Shown here in pieces: positions 41,285 through 49,860 of a stretch of 64,000 nucleotides of DNA (within the stretch, counting starts at the first letter, position 1; every line of letters begins with the position of its first letter). The stretch is from JAMQPK01 sp963761975 (GTDB lineage Bacteria; Acidobacteriota; Vicinamibacteria; Vicinamibacterales; JAMQPK01). Position numbers and translations under genes: made by a program. The notes beneath the pieces are model-generated. The model worked only from the letters and a program-made list of their open reading frames with translations, had not been told where the DNA came from and did no database searches. The DNA lies in contig CAVXIR010000002.1 of the NCBI GenBank assembly GCA_963761975.1, positions 310,001-374,000 on the forward strand. The letters run 5' to 3'.

Positions 41285-43771
41285 ATGGCTGAAACCAAGC
41301 TTGTCGGCCAGAACTACGAAACACCAGACATCCGCGCCAAAGTCACCGGCCGTGCAAGATACTCCGAAGATTTCCGCACACCGGGCATGCTCTTCGCCCG
41401 GCTGCTGCTGAGTCCGTACTCGCACGCGAAGGTTCGCAGTATTGACACGAGCCTCGCAGCCGCGCTGCCCGGCGTGAAGGCGATCCTGCTTCCCGAAGAG
41501 GTGCCTGGTCCTAAGGATCAGGTCAACGACATGGGCCAGGTGTTGCGCGCGAATCCGTATAGCGAGCGCGCCTTAACGAACGAGCCGCTTTATCAGGGGG
41601 AACCGGTGGTGGCGGTTGCGGCCATCGACGAAGCCACGGCTGCCGAAGCGATTGAGAAGATCAAGATTCGCTGGGATGTGCTGCCGTTCAACGTCGATCC
41701 CGTCGCCACTCTGCGTCCCGGTGCAGCGACCGCGCGTGTGGAAGGGAACGTCTGGGTACGGCCGACACCGGTACAGGGCCAGCCTCCGCCACTGCCGCAG
41801 ATCAAGGACTTGAAATGGACGAGCGAGCAGTTCGGTGAGTACAACGAAGGCCGGCTGCCGATGGGCGAGTCGACCGATCCGAGCTGGTCGTACGGCGACG
41901 TCGACGCGGGCTTCAAGAAAGCGGCCCTGGTGCTCGACGAAACGTTCGTGACGCCCAACACAAGCCATCAGTGCCTCGAAAGCCGTTCGTGCATGGCCTA
42001 CTGGCAGAACAACAAGCTTCACATTCATCTCTCCACGCAAAGCACGATTCAGACGGTCAACTCGGTGGCGCGTTGGCTGAGCGTCGAGCCGACCGACATC
42101 GTGCTCATCGGCGAGTACTGCGGTGGCGGTTATGGCAGCAAGGCGACGGGATCGGTCACCGACATCATCCCGGCGCTGCTCGCGAAGAAGACCGGCACGC
42201 CCGTAATGATGCGGCTGAGCCGCGAGGACGAGCACGCCGTTGGCCGCGCTCGTCCAGCATTCTACGCGCGCACGAAAGTCGGCTTTGCCAAAGACGGCAG
42301 AATCACCGCGGTCGACATGTTTACGGTCGTCGAAGGTGGTCCATATGGACCGGGCGGCGACGGCAACTCGGCCAGCCGCTATGCGTCGCTGATGTTCCAG
42401 CCCGAAGCCATGCGCTGGCGCGGAATTACGGCCATCACCAATACACCACCTCGTGGCGCGCAAAGCCAGCCGGGCGGCATGCAGGGCATCACGATCATGG
42501 AGCCGATCCTTGCCAAAGCCGCGCGCAAGCTCGGCGTCGATCAGGTCCAGATTCGCAAAGTCAACTCGCCCGAAGGCAAAGCGAGATTTGGCCCCCCCAA
42601 CGCGGCGGGCAATCGCACCTACACGACGAGCTGCTTCCTGAAAGAGGCGCTCGACAAGGGCGCGACGGAGTTCCGCTGGGAGGAGCGAAAGGCGCAGAGT
42701 GGCAAGCGCTCCGGATCGAAGACGCGCGGCGTCGGCGTGGCCGTCAGCGGCTTCGTCGGCGGCTCAACGGGATTCGACGGCTTGTTCATCATCAAGCCCG
42801 ACGGGCAGATGTATGTTCACACCGGCATCGGCAACCTCGGCACCGAGTCGATGGCCGACTGTCAGCGCGTCGCGGCGGAGATGATCGGGATGCCATGGGA
42901 GAAGGTCCAGATCATCTGGGGGGACACGTCGAAGAATCTGGCGTGGAGCTGCGTCTCCGGCGGCAGCCAGACGATTCACGCCCACACCCGCACGTCGCAC
43001 GCGGCGGCGATGGATGCCATCAGGAAGTTGCAGATCATCGCGGCAAAGGATCTCGGCGGACGTCCGGAGGATTACGTCGTGGCCAACGAGCGCGTGGCCC
43101 GCAAGGGTGGTGGTGCGGGCATGACGCTGGCGAAAGCCGCGCAGCGCGCGATCGAGCTTGGTGGCGAGCTCGACGGCCACGAGCTGCCGAAAGACATCAA
43201 CGCCGTGACGCGCCGGTCGGCCGAAGCACTGGCGGGGCAAGGGTTGATGGCCGTGGCAAAGGACAACTACAAGCGCGACGGCGCGACCTATTCGTTTGTT
43301 GCCGCGTTTGCAGAGGTTGAGGTCGACGTCGAGACCGGGGTCTATGACCTCCTGGCTTATCACGCCGTCGCCGACGTCGGCACGGTCATTCATCCGCGCG
43401 CGCTCGGCGGGCAAATTCTCGGCCGTTCGATTCTCGGCATCGGCCACGCCATTGGTCACAAATGGGTGTACGACCAGAAGTATGGTGTGGCGCTCGCGAG
43501 GCGGTTCTATCAGAACAAGCCGCCGACGATACTCGACGTGCCCACCAACATGTCATGGTCGGCGGTCGAGCTGGCGGATCCGGAAACGCCGGTTGGAGCG
43601 AAGGGCATCGGCGAGCCGCCAGTGGCGGCCGGCACCTGCGCGGTGCTGAACGCGATTTCCGATGCGCTGGGCGACGAAGTGTTCCGCCGGGCGCCCGTCA
43701 ATCCCGACGGCATCCTGGCGTCGCTCGAGGCCGGGCGGTTCGTGGGCCTGCCTCTGACGGCGCACGTTTAG
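41285..43771 (+). CDS. Xanthine-dehydrogenase-family molybdopterin-binding subunit (orphan)
   Basis: 828 residues, the large subunit of a molybdenum hydroxylase. N-terminal a/b hammerhead (VTGRARYSEDFRTPGMLFARLLLSPYSHAKV), molybdopterin-contacting segments GEYCGGGYGSKATG and TGIGNLGTESMADCQRVAAE, and the catalytic glutamate in GAKGIGEPPVAAG. The loop PPRGAQSQPGGMQG departs from the usual PRGAxRGFG. Normally this subunit works with FAD and 2Fe-2S subunits, but none lies nearby, so partners must be elsewhere or the enzyme uses another acceptor. The start at 41285 has GGAGG eight bases upstream. A strong terminator follows at 43788. Substrate unknown. Confidence 0.86.
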   Translation: MAETKLVGQNYETPDIRAKVTGRARYSEDFRTPGMLFARLLLSPYSHAKVRSIDTSLAAALPGVKAILLPEEVPGPKDQVNDMGQVLRANPYSERALTNEPLYQGEPVVAVAAIDEATAAEAIEKIKIRWDVLPFNVDPVATLRPGAATARVEGNVWVRPTPVQGQPPPLPQIKDLKWTSEQFGEYNEGRLPMGESTDPSWSYGDVDAGFKKAALVLDETFVTPNTSHQCLESRSCMAYWQNNKLHIHLSTQSTIQTVNSVARWLSVEPTDIVLIGEYCGGGYGSKATGSVTDIIPALLAKKTGTPVMMRLSREDEHAVGRARPAFYARTKVGFAKDGRITAVDMFTVVEGGPYGPGGDGNSASRYASLMFQPEAMRWRGITAITNTPPRGAQSQPGGMQGITIMEPILAKAARKLGVDQVQIRKVNSPEGKARFGPPNAAGNRTYTTSCFLKEALDKGATEFRWEERKAQSGKRSGSKTRGVGVAVSGFVGGSTGFDGLFIIKPDGQMYVHTGIGNLGTESMADCQRVAAEMIGMPWEKVQIIWGDTSKNLAWSCVSGGSQTIHAHTRTSHAAAMDAIRKLQIIAAKDLGGRPEDYVVANERVARKGGGAGMTLAKAAQRAIELGGELDGHELPKDINAVTRRSAEALAGQGLMAVAKDNYKRDGATYSFVAAFAEVEVDVETGVYDLLAYHAVADVGTVIHPRALGGQILGRSILGIGHAIGHKWVYDQKYGVALARRFYQNKPPTILDVPTNMSWSAVELADPETPVGAKGIGEPPVAAGTCAVLNAISDALGDEVFRRAPVNPDGILASLEAGRFVGLPLTAHV

Positions 43772-43787
43772 GTGTTCAACACTCGAA

Positions 43788-43813
43788 GGGGCCGGCTGAT
43801 GTCGGCCCCTTTT
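43788..43813 (+). terminator. Rho-independent terminator whose loop carries the next gene's start codon
   Basis: GGGGCCG (43788-43794) pairs with CGGCCCC (43803-43809), followed by TTTT. The ATG of the small lipoprotein gene (43799-43801) lies in the loop/3' arm, so folding of the hairpin would hide that start. Confidence 0.75.
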
Positions 43814-44194
43814 CTCTTCTCCCTTCTCTTCGCACCCTCCTGTAAGGACGCGCCGGCGAGTCCGCCGTCAACCGGCCATCAACGACAGATTGAATGGGAA
43901 CACATCAAGACCTGGTTGGGACGTGGCAGCCAGTATCTCGATTCGTTTCCAAGCGAGGGCGCGATGCGGGTCGAATGGGAAGCAAAACGCTTGGCCGGTG
44001 CCGAGACTCCTGGCGTACTCCAGATCGTCTTTCACAGCGCCATCAGCGGGCGGCCGCTCGCGGCACCAGTCGTCGATCATCCCGGCGATGGGAAAGGTGT
44101 GGCTTACTTCAGCGAGGAACCGCGGGTGTTCTTCGTGAGCGTGACCTCGGAAGACGTGGAGTGGAAGATCAGTGTTTCTGAACGGGTACAGTGA
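43799..44194 (+). CDS. Small putative lipoprotein, paralogue of the one at 19672
   Basis: 131 residues. N-terminus MSAPFLFSLLFAPSCKDAPASPP: a short signal with the likely lipidated cysteine at 15 and a Pro/Ala linker. The mature part (TWLGRGSQYLDSF, MRVEWEAKRL, IVFHSAISGRPLAAPVV, EEPRVFFVSVTSEDVEWKISVSE) aligns with the protein at 19672-20073 over its whole length. An upstream ATG at 43772 would give nine more residues. Translation starts inside the terminator hairpin of the molybdenum hydroxylase gene. Family not recognised. Confidence 0.65.
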   Translation: MSAPFLFSLLFAPSCKDAPASPPSTGHQRQIEWEHIKTWLGRGSQYLDSFPSEGAMRVEWEAKRLAGAETPGVLQIVFHSAISGRPLAAPVVDHPGDGKGVAYFSEEPRVFFVSVTSEDVEWKISVSERVQ

Positions 44195-44205
44195 AGTTGA
44201 AGCCT

Positions 44206-44268
44206 GTCATGGCAGATGGCAGATGGCAGATGGCAGATGACGTCTTCTGCCATCATCCATCTGTCATA
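44206..44268. repeat. 7-mer array with inverted arm (ATGGCAG family)
   Basis: Four tandem ATGGCAG units then ATGACGT, then CTGCCAT/CATCCAT/CTGTCAT in inverted orientation. Lies between convergent genes. Confidence 0.8.
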
Positions 44269-44281
44269 ACGGGTCTCTGAT

Positions 44282-45472
44282 TCAGAGTTCTCTCAGAGCG
44301 ACTGGTATGGGCAGCCGTGCGGCGCGAATGGCCGGAAATAGGCCGCCCACCAGTCCCATCATCAGCGCGTACGACAGGCCCATCATCAGCAGCTGTGGTG
44401 TCACGCGAAAGGCGAACGCGACCTGGCTGAACGTCTGGAAGTTCATCGTCGAGGTCTGATAACCGTTGAACGCGAGATACGCGGCGGCCCCGCCGATGAT
44501 GCCGCCGATCAGGCCGAGCACCATCGATTCGGCAAGCACCGACACGAGCACCGAGCCGGTGTCGAAGCCGAGCGCGCGCAGCGTGGCAATCTCGCGGGCG
44601 CGCGTCGCGACCGCGGTGTACATCGTCAGGATGGCGCCGAACACCGCGCCGATGCCCATCAGCCCGGCGATGCCGTAGCCGATCGTGCTGATCAGCCGCG
44701 TCAGCGCCTGCGACTGCGTGGCGTAGTACTCGTTCTCGCGTTTGATCGAGACGTTGAGCTGGGGGTTGCTCGTCAGCCAGTCGCGGAACGCATCGTAGGA
44801 ATCGCGCGAGTCGAGTCGCGCGAGCAGCGACTGATACGTGTTACCGCGACGATACGCGCCCTGCAGCGTGCGGGCGTCGATCCAGATCTCGGTCTCGGCC
44901 ACACCGCCGTCGGCTTCAAACATGCCGACGACGTTCCAGGAGTTCTGGCCCGACACGACGGTATCGCCGACGTTCAGGCCAATGAACTGCCCGTTGGCAC
45001 CTCTGCCGACGATCACTTCGTTGGTGCCGAACTGAAGCATTCGGCCTGCGACAATCGACAGCTCTTCGCGCATCGGTACGCTCTCCGGTCCGATGCCTCG
45101 CACAGGGACGTTCGCAGGCGCATCAGGAGTAGCCTTCTTCGGCAGATCGACGATCACCAACAGCTCGGCGGCCGCCATCGGTACCTGCCCGTTCCGTCTG
45201 ATGCCGGGCGCCTGCTTGATGATGTCGACGTCCGTGCCTCCGAGCCCGCTCGTGAGCTCGCTGTCGGCGCCGCTCCGCATCACAAGCGCGCGATCGGGCG
45301 ATCCGGAGCCTTCCATCGCTGCGGTAAACCCGGCTGCAATTGAGAGCACCGAGACAAACACGACGACAACGCCGGCGATGCCGATGATGGCAACCGCCGA
45401 CGAGCTGAGCCGCTGGGGAATCGTGCGGATGTTCAGCGCGAGCATGGCAAGCGTTTGAGAAATCCATCTCAT
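44282..45472 (-). CDS. ABC transporter permease, FtsX/MacB-like
   Basis: 396 residues: one N-terminal helix (AVAIIGIAGVVVVFVSVLSIAAGF), a ~230-residue periplasmic MacB-type core (PVRGIGPESVPMREELSIVAGRMLQFGTNEVIVGRGAN, WNVVGMFEADGGVAETEIWID), then three C-terminal helices with the FtsX motif (ATRAREIATLRALGFDTGSVLVSVLAESMVLGLIGGIIGGAAAYL). It is the last gene of the four-gene exporter operon, one base after the previous permease. With its partner it should form a heterodimeric MacB/LolCE-type mechanotransmission pump. Cargo unknown. Confidence 0.88.
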   Translation of the reverse strand: MRWISQTLAMLALNIRTIPQRLSSSAVAIIGIAGVVVVFVSVLSIAAGFTAAMEGSGSPDRALVMRSGADSELTSGLGGTDVDIIKQAPGIRRNGQVPMAAAELLVIVDLPKKATPDAPANVPVRGIGPESVPMREELSIVAGRMLQFGTNEVIVGRGANGQFIGLNVGDTVVSGQNSWNVVGMFEADGGVAETEIWIDARTLQGAYRRGNTYQSLLARLDSRDSYDAFRDWLTSNPQLNVSIKRENEYYATQSQALTRLISTIGYGIAGLMGIGAVFGAILTMYTAVATRAREIATLRALGFDTGSVLVSVLAESMVLGLIGGIIGGAAAYLAFNGYQTSTMNFQTFSQVAFAFRVTPQLLMMGLSYALMMGLVGGLFPAIRAARLPIPVALREL

Positions 45473-45473
45473 A

Positions 45474-46625
45474 TCAGGCGCGCCTCAACGCATCGGTGAT
45501 GCGCAGCCGCATGGCCCCTACCGCTGGCATCACTCCGGCGAGAAGGCCCATCAGGATCATCAGCCCCACACCGAGGATGACGTCGCGGACCGGCAGGACG
45601 AAGATGGGCAGAAGGCCGTTTGTGGGATCGCCGCCCTGAACGAACAACCACGCGAGCCCGAGGCCGAGGAGCCCGCCGGTAAATGCGATGAACAGCGACT
45701 CTGCGAGCACGAGCAGGAGAATTGAGGGCCCCGAGAAGCCGAGTGTCTTCAAAACGGCGAGCTCGCTCGTCCGCTCGCGCACCGATTGCGCCATCGTGCT
45801 CGCGGCGACGAGTCCGAACATGAACAAGACCGTCGACGAAATCGCGATCATGATGCCGCCGATGTCGCCAACCTGTTTGGCGAAGCTCTCGACGAACCCT
45901 TTCTCGGTCGTGGTCTTCGTCTCCGCCGAAGAGTTCGCGAACATCTCATCGAATGTCCGGCTCAACTCTACGGCCTGCGACGGATCGGCGATCCTGACGA
46001 CGTACCATCCGACTTGACCCTGGCCCTGCGCCCGGTTCTCGTCGAGGTAGTCGTAGCGGAAGAACATCTGCGTCTTGTCCACGGCATCGGCGCCGTCGTA
46101 GATGCCGACGATGTTGAACTCCCACGTAGTGCCACCCTGCTTTGGCTGCCAGATTGTGGCGCCGAGCGGCACACGGTCACCGATCTTCCAGCCGAACCGG
46201 GTCGCCAGGTCCCGGCCGATGATCGCGCCCTGTCGATCGTTCAGCCAGGCTTGGGCTTGCTCGGGCGGCAGGATGAACTCCGGATAGATCTTCAGAAACT
46301 TGTCCGGCTCGACGGCCATGTTTGCGAAAAAGTTCGCCGGATCCTGGTAGATGCCACCGAACCACGTTTGATGCGACGCCAGCTCTACGCCTTTGGTCTG
46401 CTGGAGGCGGTTCTGGTACGACACCGGAAGGGGCATGATGAGGCTGACTTTGTGAATCAGCACCAGCCGGTCGGCGCCGGCGATCTCGACGCCGAACGAG
46501 AACGAGTACCTGATCGTCATCAGGATGCCGAACAGCACGAAGGCGATGAAAATCGACAGCAGCGTGAACGTCGTCCGAAACTTTCGCCGCCAGATGTTCT
46601 TCCAGATGAGAGGGATGAATTTCAT
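45474..46625 (-). CDS. ABC transporter permease, FtsX/MacB-like
   Basis: 383 residues with the same plan as its downstream neighbour: N-terminal helix (FTLLSIFIAFVLFGILMTI), periplasmic domain (LIHKVSLIMPLPVSYQNRLQQTKGVELASHQTWFGGIYQD, GRDLATRFGWKIGDRVPLG), and three C-terminal helices with RTSELAVLKTLGFSGPSILLLVLAESLFIAFTGGLLGLGL. Its ATG overlaps the stop of the ATPase gene (ATGA, 46622-46625). Pairs with the permease at 44282 to form the membrane part of the exporter. Confidence 0.88.
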   Translation of the reverse strand: MKFIPLIWKNIWRRKFRTTFTLLSIFIAFVLFGILMTIRYSFSFGVEIAGADRLVLIHKVSLIMPLPVSYQNRLQQTKGVELASHQTWFGGIYQDPANFFANMAVEPDKFLKIYPEFILPPEQAQAWLNDRQGAIIGRDLATRFGWKIGDRVPLGATIWQPKQGGTTWEFNIVGIYDGADAVDKTQMFFRYDYLDENRAQGQGQVGWYVVRIADPSQAVELSRTFDEMFANSSAETKTTTEKGFVESFAKQVGDIGGIMIAISSTVLFMFGLVAASTMAQSVRERTSELAVLKTLGFSGPSILLLVLAESLFIAFTGGLLGLGLAWLFVQGGDPTNGLLPIFVLPVRDVILGVGLMILMGLLAGVMPAVGAMRLRITDALRRA

Positions 46626-47314
46626 GACCCTGCTCGCATCAATACGCCCTTTTCGAGGTGCAGCGTCCGGCGGGCTCGTTCGGCCGCTCGCGGGTCGTGC
46701 GTGACCATCACAATCGTCTTGCCCTGGTCGCGGTTCAGTAAGTGGAGCAGGTCGAGAATCTCGTCGCCAGCCTTACGGTCGAGATCGCCCGTCGGCTCGT
46801 CGCAGAGGAGCAGAGTCGGGTCGGTGACGATGGCGCGGGCGATGCCAACGCGCTGCTCCTGGCCCCCTGATAATTGCCTCGGATAGTGCTTGGCGCGCTC
46901 GGAGAGGCCGACGACTTTCAGCGCGATGCCAGCCCGCTTTCGCCGTTCTGATTTCGACAGTCTCGTCAGCAGGAGCGGCAACTCGACGTTCTTTTCCGCC
47001 GTCAGCACCGGCAGCAGGTTGTACAGCTGAAACACGAAGCCGATGTTCTGCGAGCGCCATTTCGAAAGCTGGCTGCCGCTGAGCGTACTGACCGGCACGC
47101 CATCCACCTCGACCGCTCCGCCCGTCGGTGTGTCGAGCCCGCCGATCAGGTTCAACAGCGTTGTCTTGCCGGAGCCCGACGGCCCCATCAGCGCCAGAAA
47201 GTCGCCTTTGGGAATGTCGAGGTTCACGCCCTTCAGCACATCGATGCGCTCGCTGCCGCGCGTGAAATGCTTGTGGACGTCTTTGACTTTGACCAGTTCG
47301 GTATCGAGTGCCAT
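46622..47314 (-). CDS. ABC transporter ATP-binding protein, LolD/MacB type
   Basis: 230 residues with Walker A GPSGSGKTT (~44-52), Q-loop VFQLYNLLPVLTAEKNVELPLL, signature LSGGQEQRV, Walker B LLLCDEPTGDLD and switch histidine in VMVTHDPRAAERA. The QLYNLLPVLTA segment is typical of the LolD/MacB/FtsE class. All catalytic residues are intact. Operon position between the MacA-like adaptor and two permeases completes a tripartite exporter. Confidence 0.93.
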   Translation of the reverse strand: MALDTELVKVKDVHKHFTRGSERIDVLKGVNLDIPKGDFLALMGPSGSGKTTLLNLIGGLDTPTGGAVEVDGVPVSTLSGSQLSKWRSQNIGFVFQLYNLLPVLTAEKNVELPLLLTRLSKSERRKRAGIALKVVGLSERAKHYPRQLSGGQEQRVGIARAIVTDPTLLLCDEPTGDLDRKAGDEILDLLHLLNRDQGKTIVMVTHDPRAAERARRTLHLEKGVLMRAGS

Positions 47315-47362
47315 GGTGACCTGTGCTCGACGAGCTACGACGAATCACGAACCTTGGACCTG

Positions 47363-48580
47363 CTACCGCGTTACTACGAGGCTGCCCGCGGAAAGTTCCG
47401 CAGGCGGCGACACCACGACCCGCTCGCCGGCACTGATTCCGGCCAGCACCTCCACGCGATCGCCGTCGGCCCCGCCAGTGGTCACCGCGCGTCGATCGAC
47501 GCGATCGTTCACCACGACGAACACGTAGGATTGCTTGCCGTCGACTTTGATGGCGCCCTTTGGGACGAGGGTCACCGGGCGCGCGGCCGGCGCGCTGTCT
47601 TCGGACTCTCTCAGGAACGTGACCTTCACTCCCATGTCGGGAAGGATCCGGGGATCGAGCTGCATGAATCCAATCCGCACGAGAACCGTCGCCTTCTGGC
47701 GATCGGCCGACGGAACCGTCGTGATGACGCGCGCCGGAATCTGCCATTCCGGATAGGCGTCGAGTACGGCGGTCACCGCCTGCTCGGGTTTCACGCGATT
47801 GATATAGCTCTCGTTGACATCGACTTCGATCTCCAGAGATCGCATGTCGACGATCGTGCCGATACCGGTACGGGTGAAGCCGCCGCCTGCTGATACCGGC
47901 GAGACCATCTCGCCCGGCTGCGCGTCCTTGGAGATCGCCACACCATCGAACGGTGCCCGGATGATGGTGCTGTCGAGATCGGTTTGCGCAACCGCGATCT
48001 GGCGCTCGGCCACGCGGACCTGCTCGCGTGCCGCGCTGATCCGCGCGACGAGGGAATCGACCGCAGCGCGGGCCGCATCCACTTCGGCGGCCGTCGAGTA
48101 TCCGACGCCGACGAGCTTCGTCACGCGCTCGAGCGTGATCCTGGCTTCGTTCAGCCGGACCTCGCTTTCGTTCACGTTCCTGCGCGCCGCTTCCGCCTGC
48201 GCTTCGGCCAGCGCCACCGTCGCGCGCTGCGTCTCATCGTCGAGGCGGGCGAGGACCTGCCCTTGGCGGACGGCCATGCCTTCTTCGACGTTGACCTGCA
48301 CGACCTTCCCGGTAATTTTCGACGACACGGTGGCCCGCCGGCGGGCCGTCACATATCCCGTGGCGTTCAGCACGGACGCCTGCGCGCCCGCCTGACGTTG
48401 CGTCACGGCGACCGCTTCCACCTCGATGGGCCGTTCACGCGAAAACCACCACCAGGCGCCGCCGCCGGCCGCAGCAAGAACAAGGACGAGCACGAGCCAT
48501 CCGACCCAGCGACGGCTCGTCTGTCTGACGGGTTCGCGTTCGAGCTTCAGCGCGGCAAGGTCTTGGGCGAGATCGGGCAT
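47363..48580 (-). CDS. Periplasmic adaptor (HlyD/MacA-like membrane fusion protein)
   Basis: 405 residues. One membrane helix near residues 26-46 (WLVLVLVLAAAGGGAWWWF), a lipoyl-like half-motif (GYVTARRRATVSSKITGKVVQVNVEEGMAVRQGQVLARLDD), a helical hairpin (residues ~115-205), second lipoyl half (IIRAPFDGVAISKDAQPGEMV), and beta-barrel/membrane-proximal domains to the end. It links the inner-membrane pump to an outer-membrane channel; none is encoded here. First gene of the exporter operon; its ATG abuts the octamer array at 48581-48680, which separates it from efp. Confidence 0.9.
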   Translation of the reverse strand: MPDLAQDLAALKLEREPVRQTSRRWVGWLVLVLVLAAAGGGAWWWFSRERPIEVEAVAVTQRQAGAQASVLNATGYVTARRRATVSSKITGKVVQVNVEEGMAVRQGQVLARLDDETQRATVALAEAQAEAARRNVNESEVRLNEARITLERVTKLVGVGYSTAAEVDAARAAVDSLVARISAAREQVRVAERQIAVAQTDLDSTIIRAPFDGVAISKDAQPGEMVSPVSAGGGFTRTGIGTIVDMRSLEIEVDVNESYINRVKPEQAVTAVLDAYPEWQIPARVITTVPSADRQKATVLVRIGFMQLDPRILPDMGVKVTFLRESEDSAPAARPVTLVPKGAIKVDGKQSYVFVVVNDRVDRRAVTTGGADGDRVEVLAGISAGERVVVSPPAELSAGSLVVTR

Positions 48581-48680
48581 TGGTAGATTGGCACATTCGT
48601 AGATTGGCAGATTGAAGACCCTTCTCCTACTCGCTTAACCTCACAATCTGCCAATCCTCCAATCTCCCAATCTACCAATC
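48581..48680. repeat. 8-mer array with inverted arm (ATTGGCAG family)
   Basis: ATTGGTAG/ATTGGCAC/ATTCGTAG/ATTGGCAG, a non-repetitive centre, then AATCTGCC/AATCCTCC/AATCTCCC/AATCTACC. It fills the whole gap between efp and the MacA-like gene and matches the unit of the array at 7525-7602. Confidence 0.85.
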
Positions 48681-48681
48681 A

Positions 48682-49257
48682 TCAGGCCCTGCCCGCAAAC
48701 TCTCGCGTTTCGGTGTGCACTTTCACTTTCTCGCCGATCTTGATGAACAGCGGCACCTGAATCGCGAGGCCGGATTCGAGGGTTGCGGTCTTCGTGACGC
48801 TGCCGCTGGCGGTGTTGCCGCGGACGCCTTCTTCGGTGTCACTCACGGTCATCTCGACGTGCGGCGGAAACTGCACGCCGATCGGATTGCCGTTGAACTT
48901 CTGCACCTGCACGACAAGGTTGTCGATCAGGAGCAGGCGATCGTCGCCGAGTAGCTCGGGCCGCAGCGTGAGTGTTTCGAACGATTCCTGATCCATGAAG
49001 TTGAGACCGCTGCTATCCGCATAGAGATACGCGGCGTCCACCATGACGAGATCGGGCTCCTCGAATTTCTCGCCGGCTTTGAACGTCTTGTCGAACACGG
49101 CGCGTGTTACCAGATTCCGCATCTTGACCCGGACGAGCGTCTGGCCGCCGCGGGCCGTCGGCCGCGAGACTTCGACGTCGAGGACGTGGTAGGGCGCCCC
49201 CTCATATTCGAAAAACATCTTCCGTTTGATGTCGATTGCTTCGATTAGCGATGCCAT
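48682..49257 (-). CDS. efp: Elongation factor P (EfpL-like loop)
   Basis: 191 residues, three-domain EF-P (KOW-like N-domain, two OB folds), ending GEKVKVHTETREFAGRA. It relieves ribosome stalling at consecutive prolines. The tip of the first loop reads SRPTARGGQT (residues 31-40) with Arg36, instead of the lysine of E. coli EF-P (KPGKGQ). The PTARG sequence is the form I associate with the EfpL/YeiP group, whereas the remaining sequence looks like a regular EF-P. If so it would not be a substrate for EpmA lysylation. Co-directional with the yciH-type gene 28 bp upstream, so likely one transcript of translation factors. Confidence 0.9.
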   Translation of the reverse strand: MASLIEAIDIKRKMFFEYEGAPYHVLDVEVSRPTARGGQTLVRVKMRNLVTRAVFDKTFKAGEKFEEPDLVMVDAAYLYADSSGLNFMDQESFETLTLRPELLGDDRLLLIDNLVVQVQKFNGNPIGVQFPPHVEMTVSDTEEGVRGNTASGSVTKTATLESGLAIQVPLFIKIGEKVKVHTETREFAGRA

Positions 49258-49285
49258 TGCGACGATTTTATCTGTTTCACGGTCC

Positions 49286-49636
49286 CTATCCCTTTACAAT
49301 CCATCCTTTCTTCATGAGGTGGTCCCGCACTCGGTCCCGCAGATCCCCCTGCAGCTCGATCGTGTTCTCTGCGACAGCGCCGCCAGTGCCGCACGAGCGC
49401 TTCAGCTCCTGCGCGAGCTCTTTCAGAAACACGGCATTGTTCGGAAGGTCGTAGACGACCGTCACCGTCTTTCCGCCGCGCCCCTTCTTCTCCATCCGCA
49501 GCTTCGCGACGATGCGCCCCGGGACGGCCTCCTCGACGGTCCGTTTGCTGCTGCATTTGCAGTCTTTGACCGGCCACCCGCATCCGGGGCACACCTTGCC
49601 GACCCCGGTGGAATATACGACCCGTCCGTCGCCCAT
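49286..49636 (-). CDS. yciH: SUI1/YciH-family translation initiation factor-like protein
   Basis: 116 residues. The N-terminal third has four cysteines (VCPGCGWPVKDCKCSSK) that look like a zinc knuckle, as in bacterial and archaeal YciH/eIF1-like proteins. The SUI1 domain follows: RMEKKGRGGKTVTVVYDLP, LAQELKRSCGTGGAVAENTIELQGDLRDRVRDHLMKKGW. Family function: monitoring of start-codon fidelity, not essential in bacteria. A GATACT box lies six bases before the ATG (49643-49648) and there is no Shine-Dalgarno, so this may be another leaderless message. First gene of the yciH-efp pair. Confidence 0.92.
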   Translation of the reverse strand: MGDGRVVYSTGVGKVCPGCGWPVKDCKCSSKRTVEEAVPGRIVAKLRMEKKGRGGKTVTVVYDLPNNAVFLKELAQELKRSCGTGGAVAENTIELQGDLRDRVRDHLMKKGWIVKG

Positions 49637-49716
49637 AGGTTAAGTATCCTCGCTCATTTTTTCTTTGCTGTTGTTCCGTGCGGCAGTAGTATCCCGTCGC
49701 TCAAACATGGAGGCCA

Positions 49717-49860
49717 ATGAACACACCGACCGCCGAAGCGCCGAAAGATCCGATTGGCTTTCTTGACCTCTACCTGGTGAAGAAAGCCCCCTTCCAGATT
49801 CCAGATTTTAGATTCCAGATTTCAGAGTTCAGTCATTCGCCTAGCGCAGCAGGTCCGTGA
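49717..49860 (+). pseudogene. 5' remnant of a small membrane-protein gene cut by a heptamer array
   Basis: A 47-codon frame with a good GGAGG four bases before the ATG. It starts MNTPTAEAPKDPIGFLDLYLVKKAPFQIPD, which resembles, from memory, the conserved N-terminus of a ~90-residue acidobacterial/chloroflexal membrane protein (FLDLYLVKKAPFxIPDNVKE...). After that point the frame runs into a CCAGATT heptamer array (49794-49831) and ends in the neighbouring cytochrome gene, with no membrane segment. So the 3' half seems lost by repeat insertion or deletion. Could still be expressed as a short peptide. Confidence 0.5.
49794..49831. repeat. CCAGATT heptamer array
   Basis: CCAGATT/CCAGATT/TTAGATT/CCAGATT/TCAGAGT/TCAG, five to six 7-mers, located inside the truncated frame at 49717-49860. 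Confidence 0.78.
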
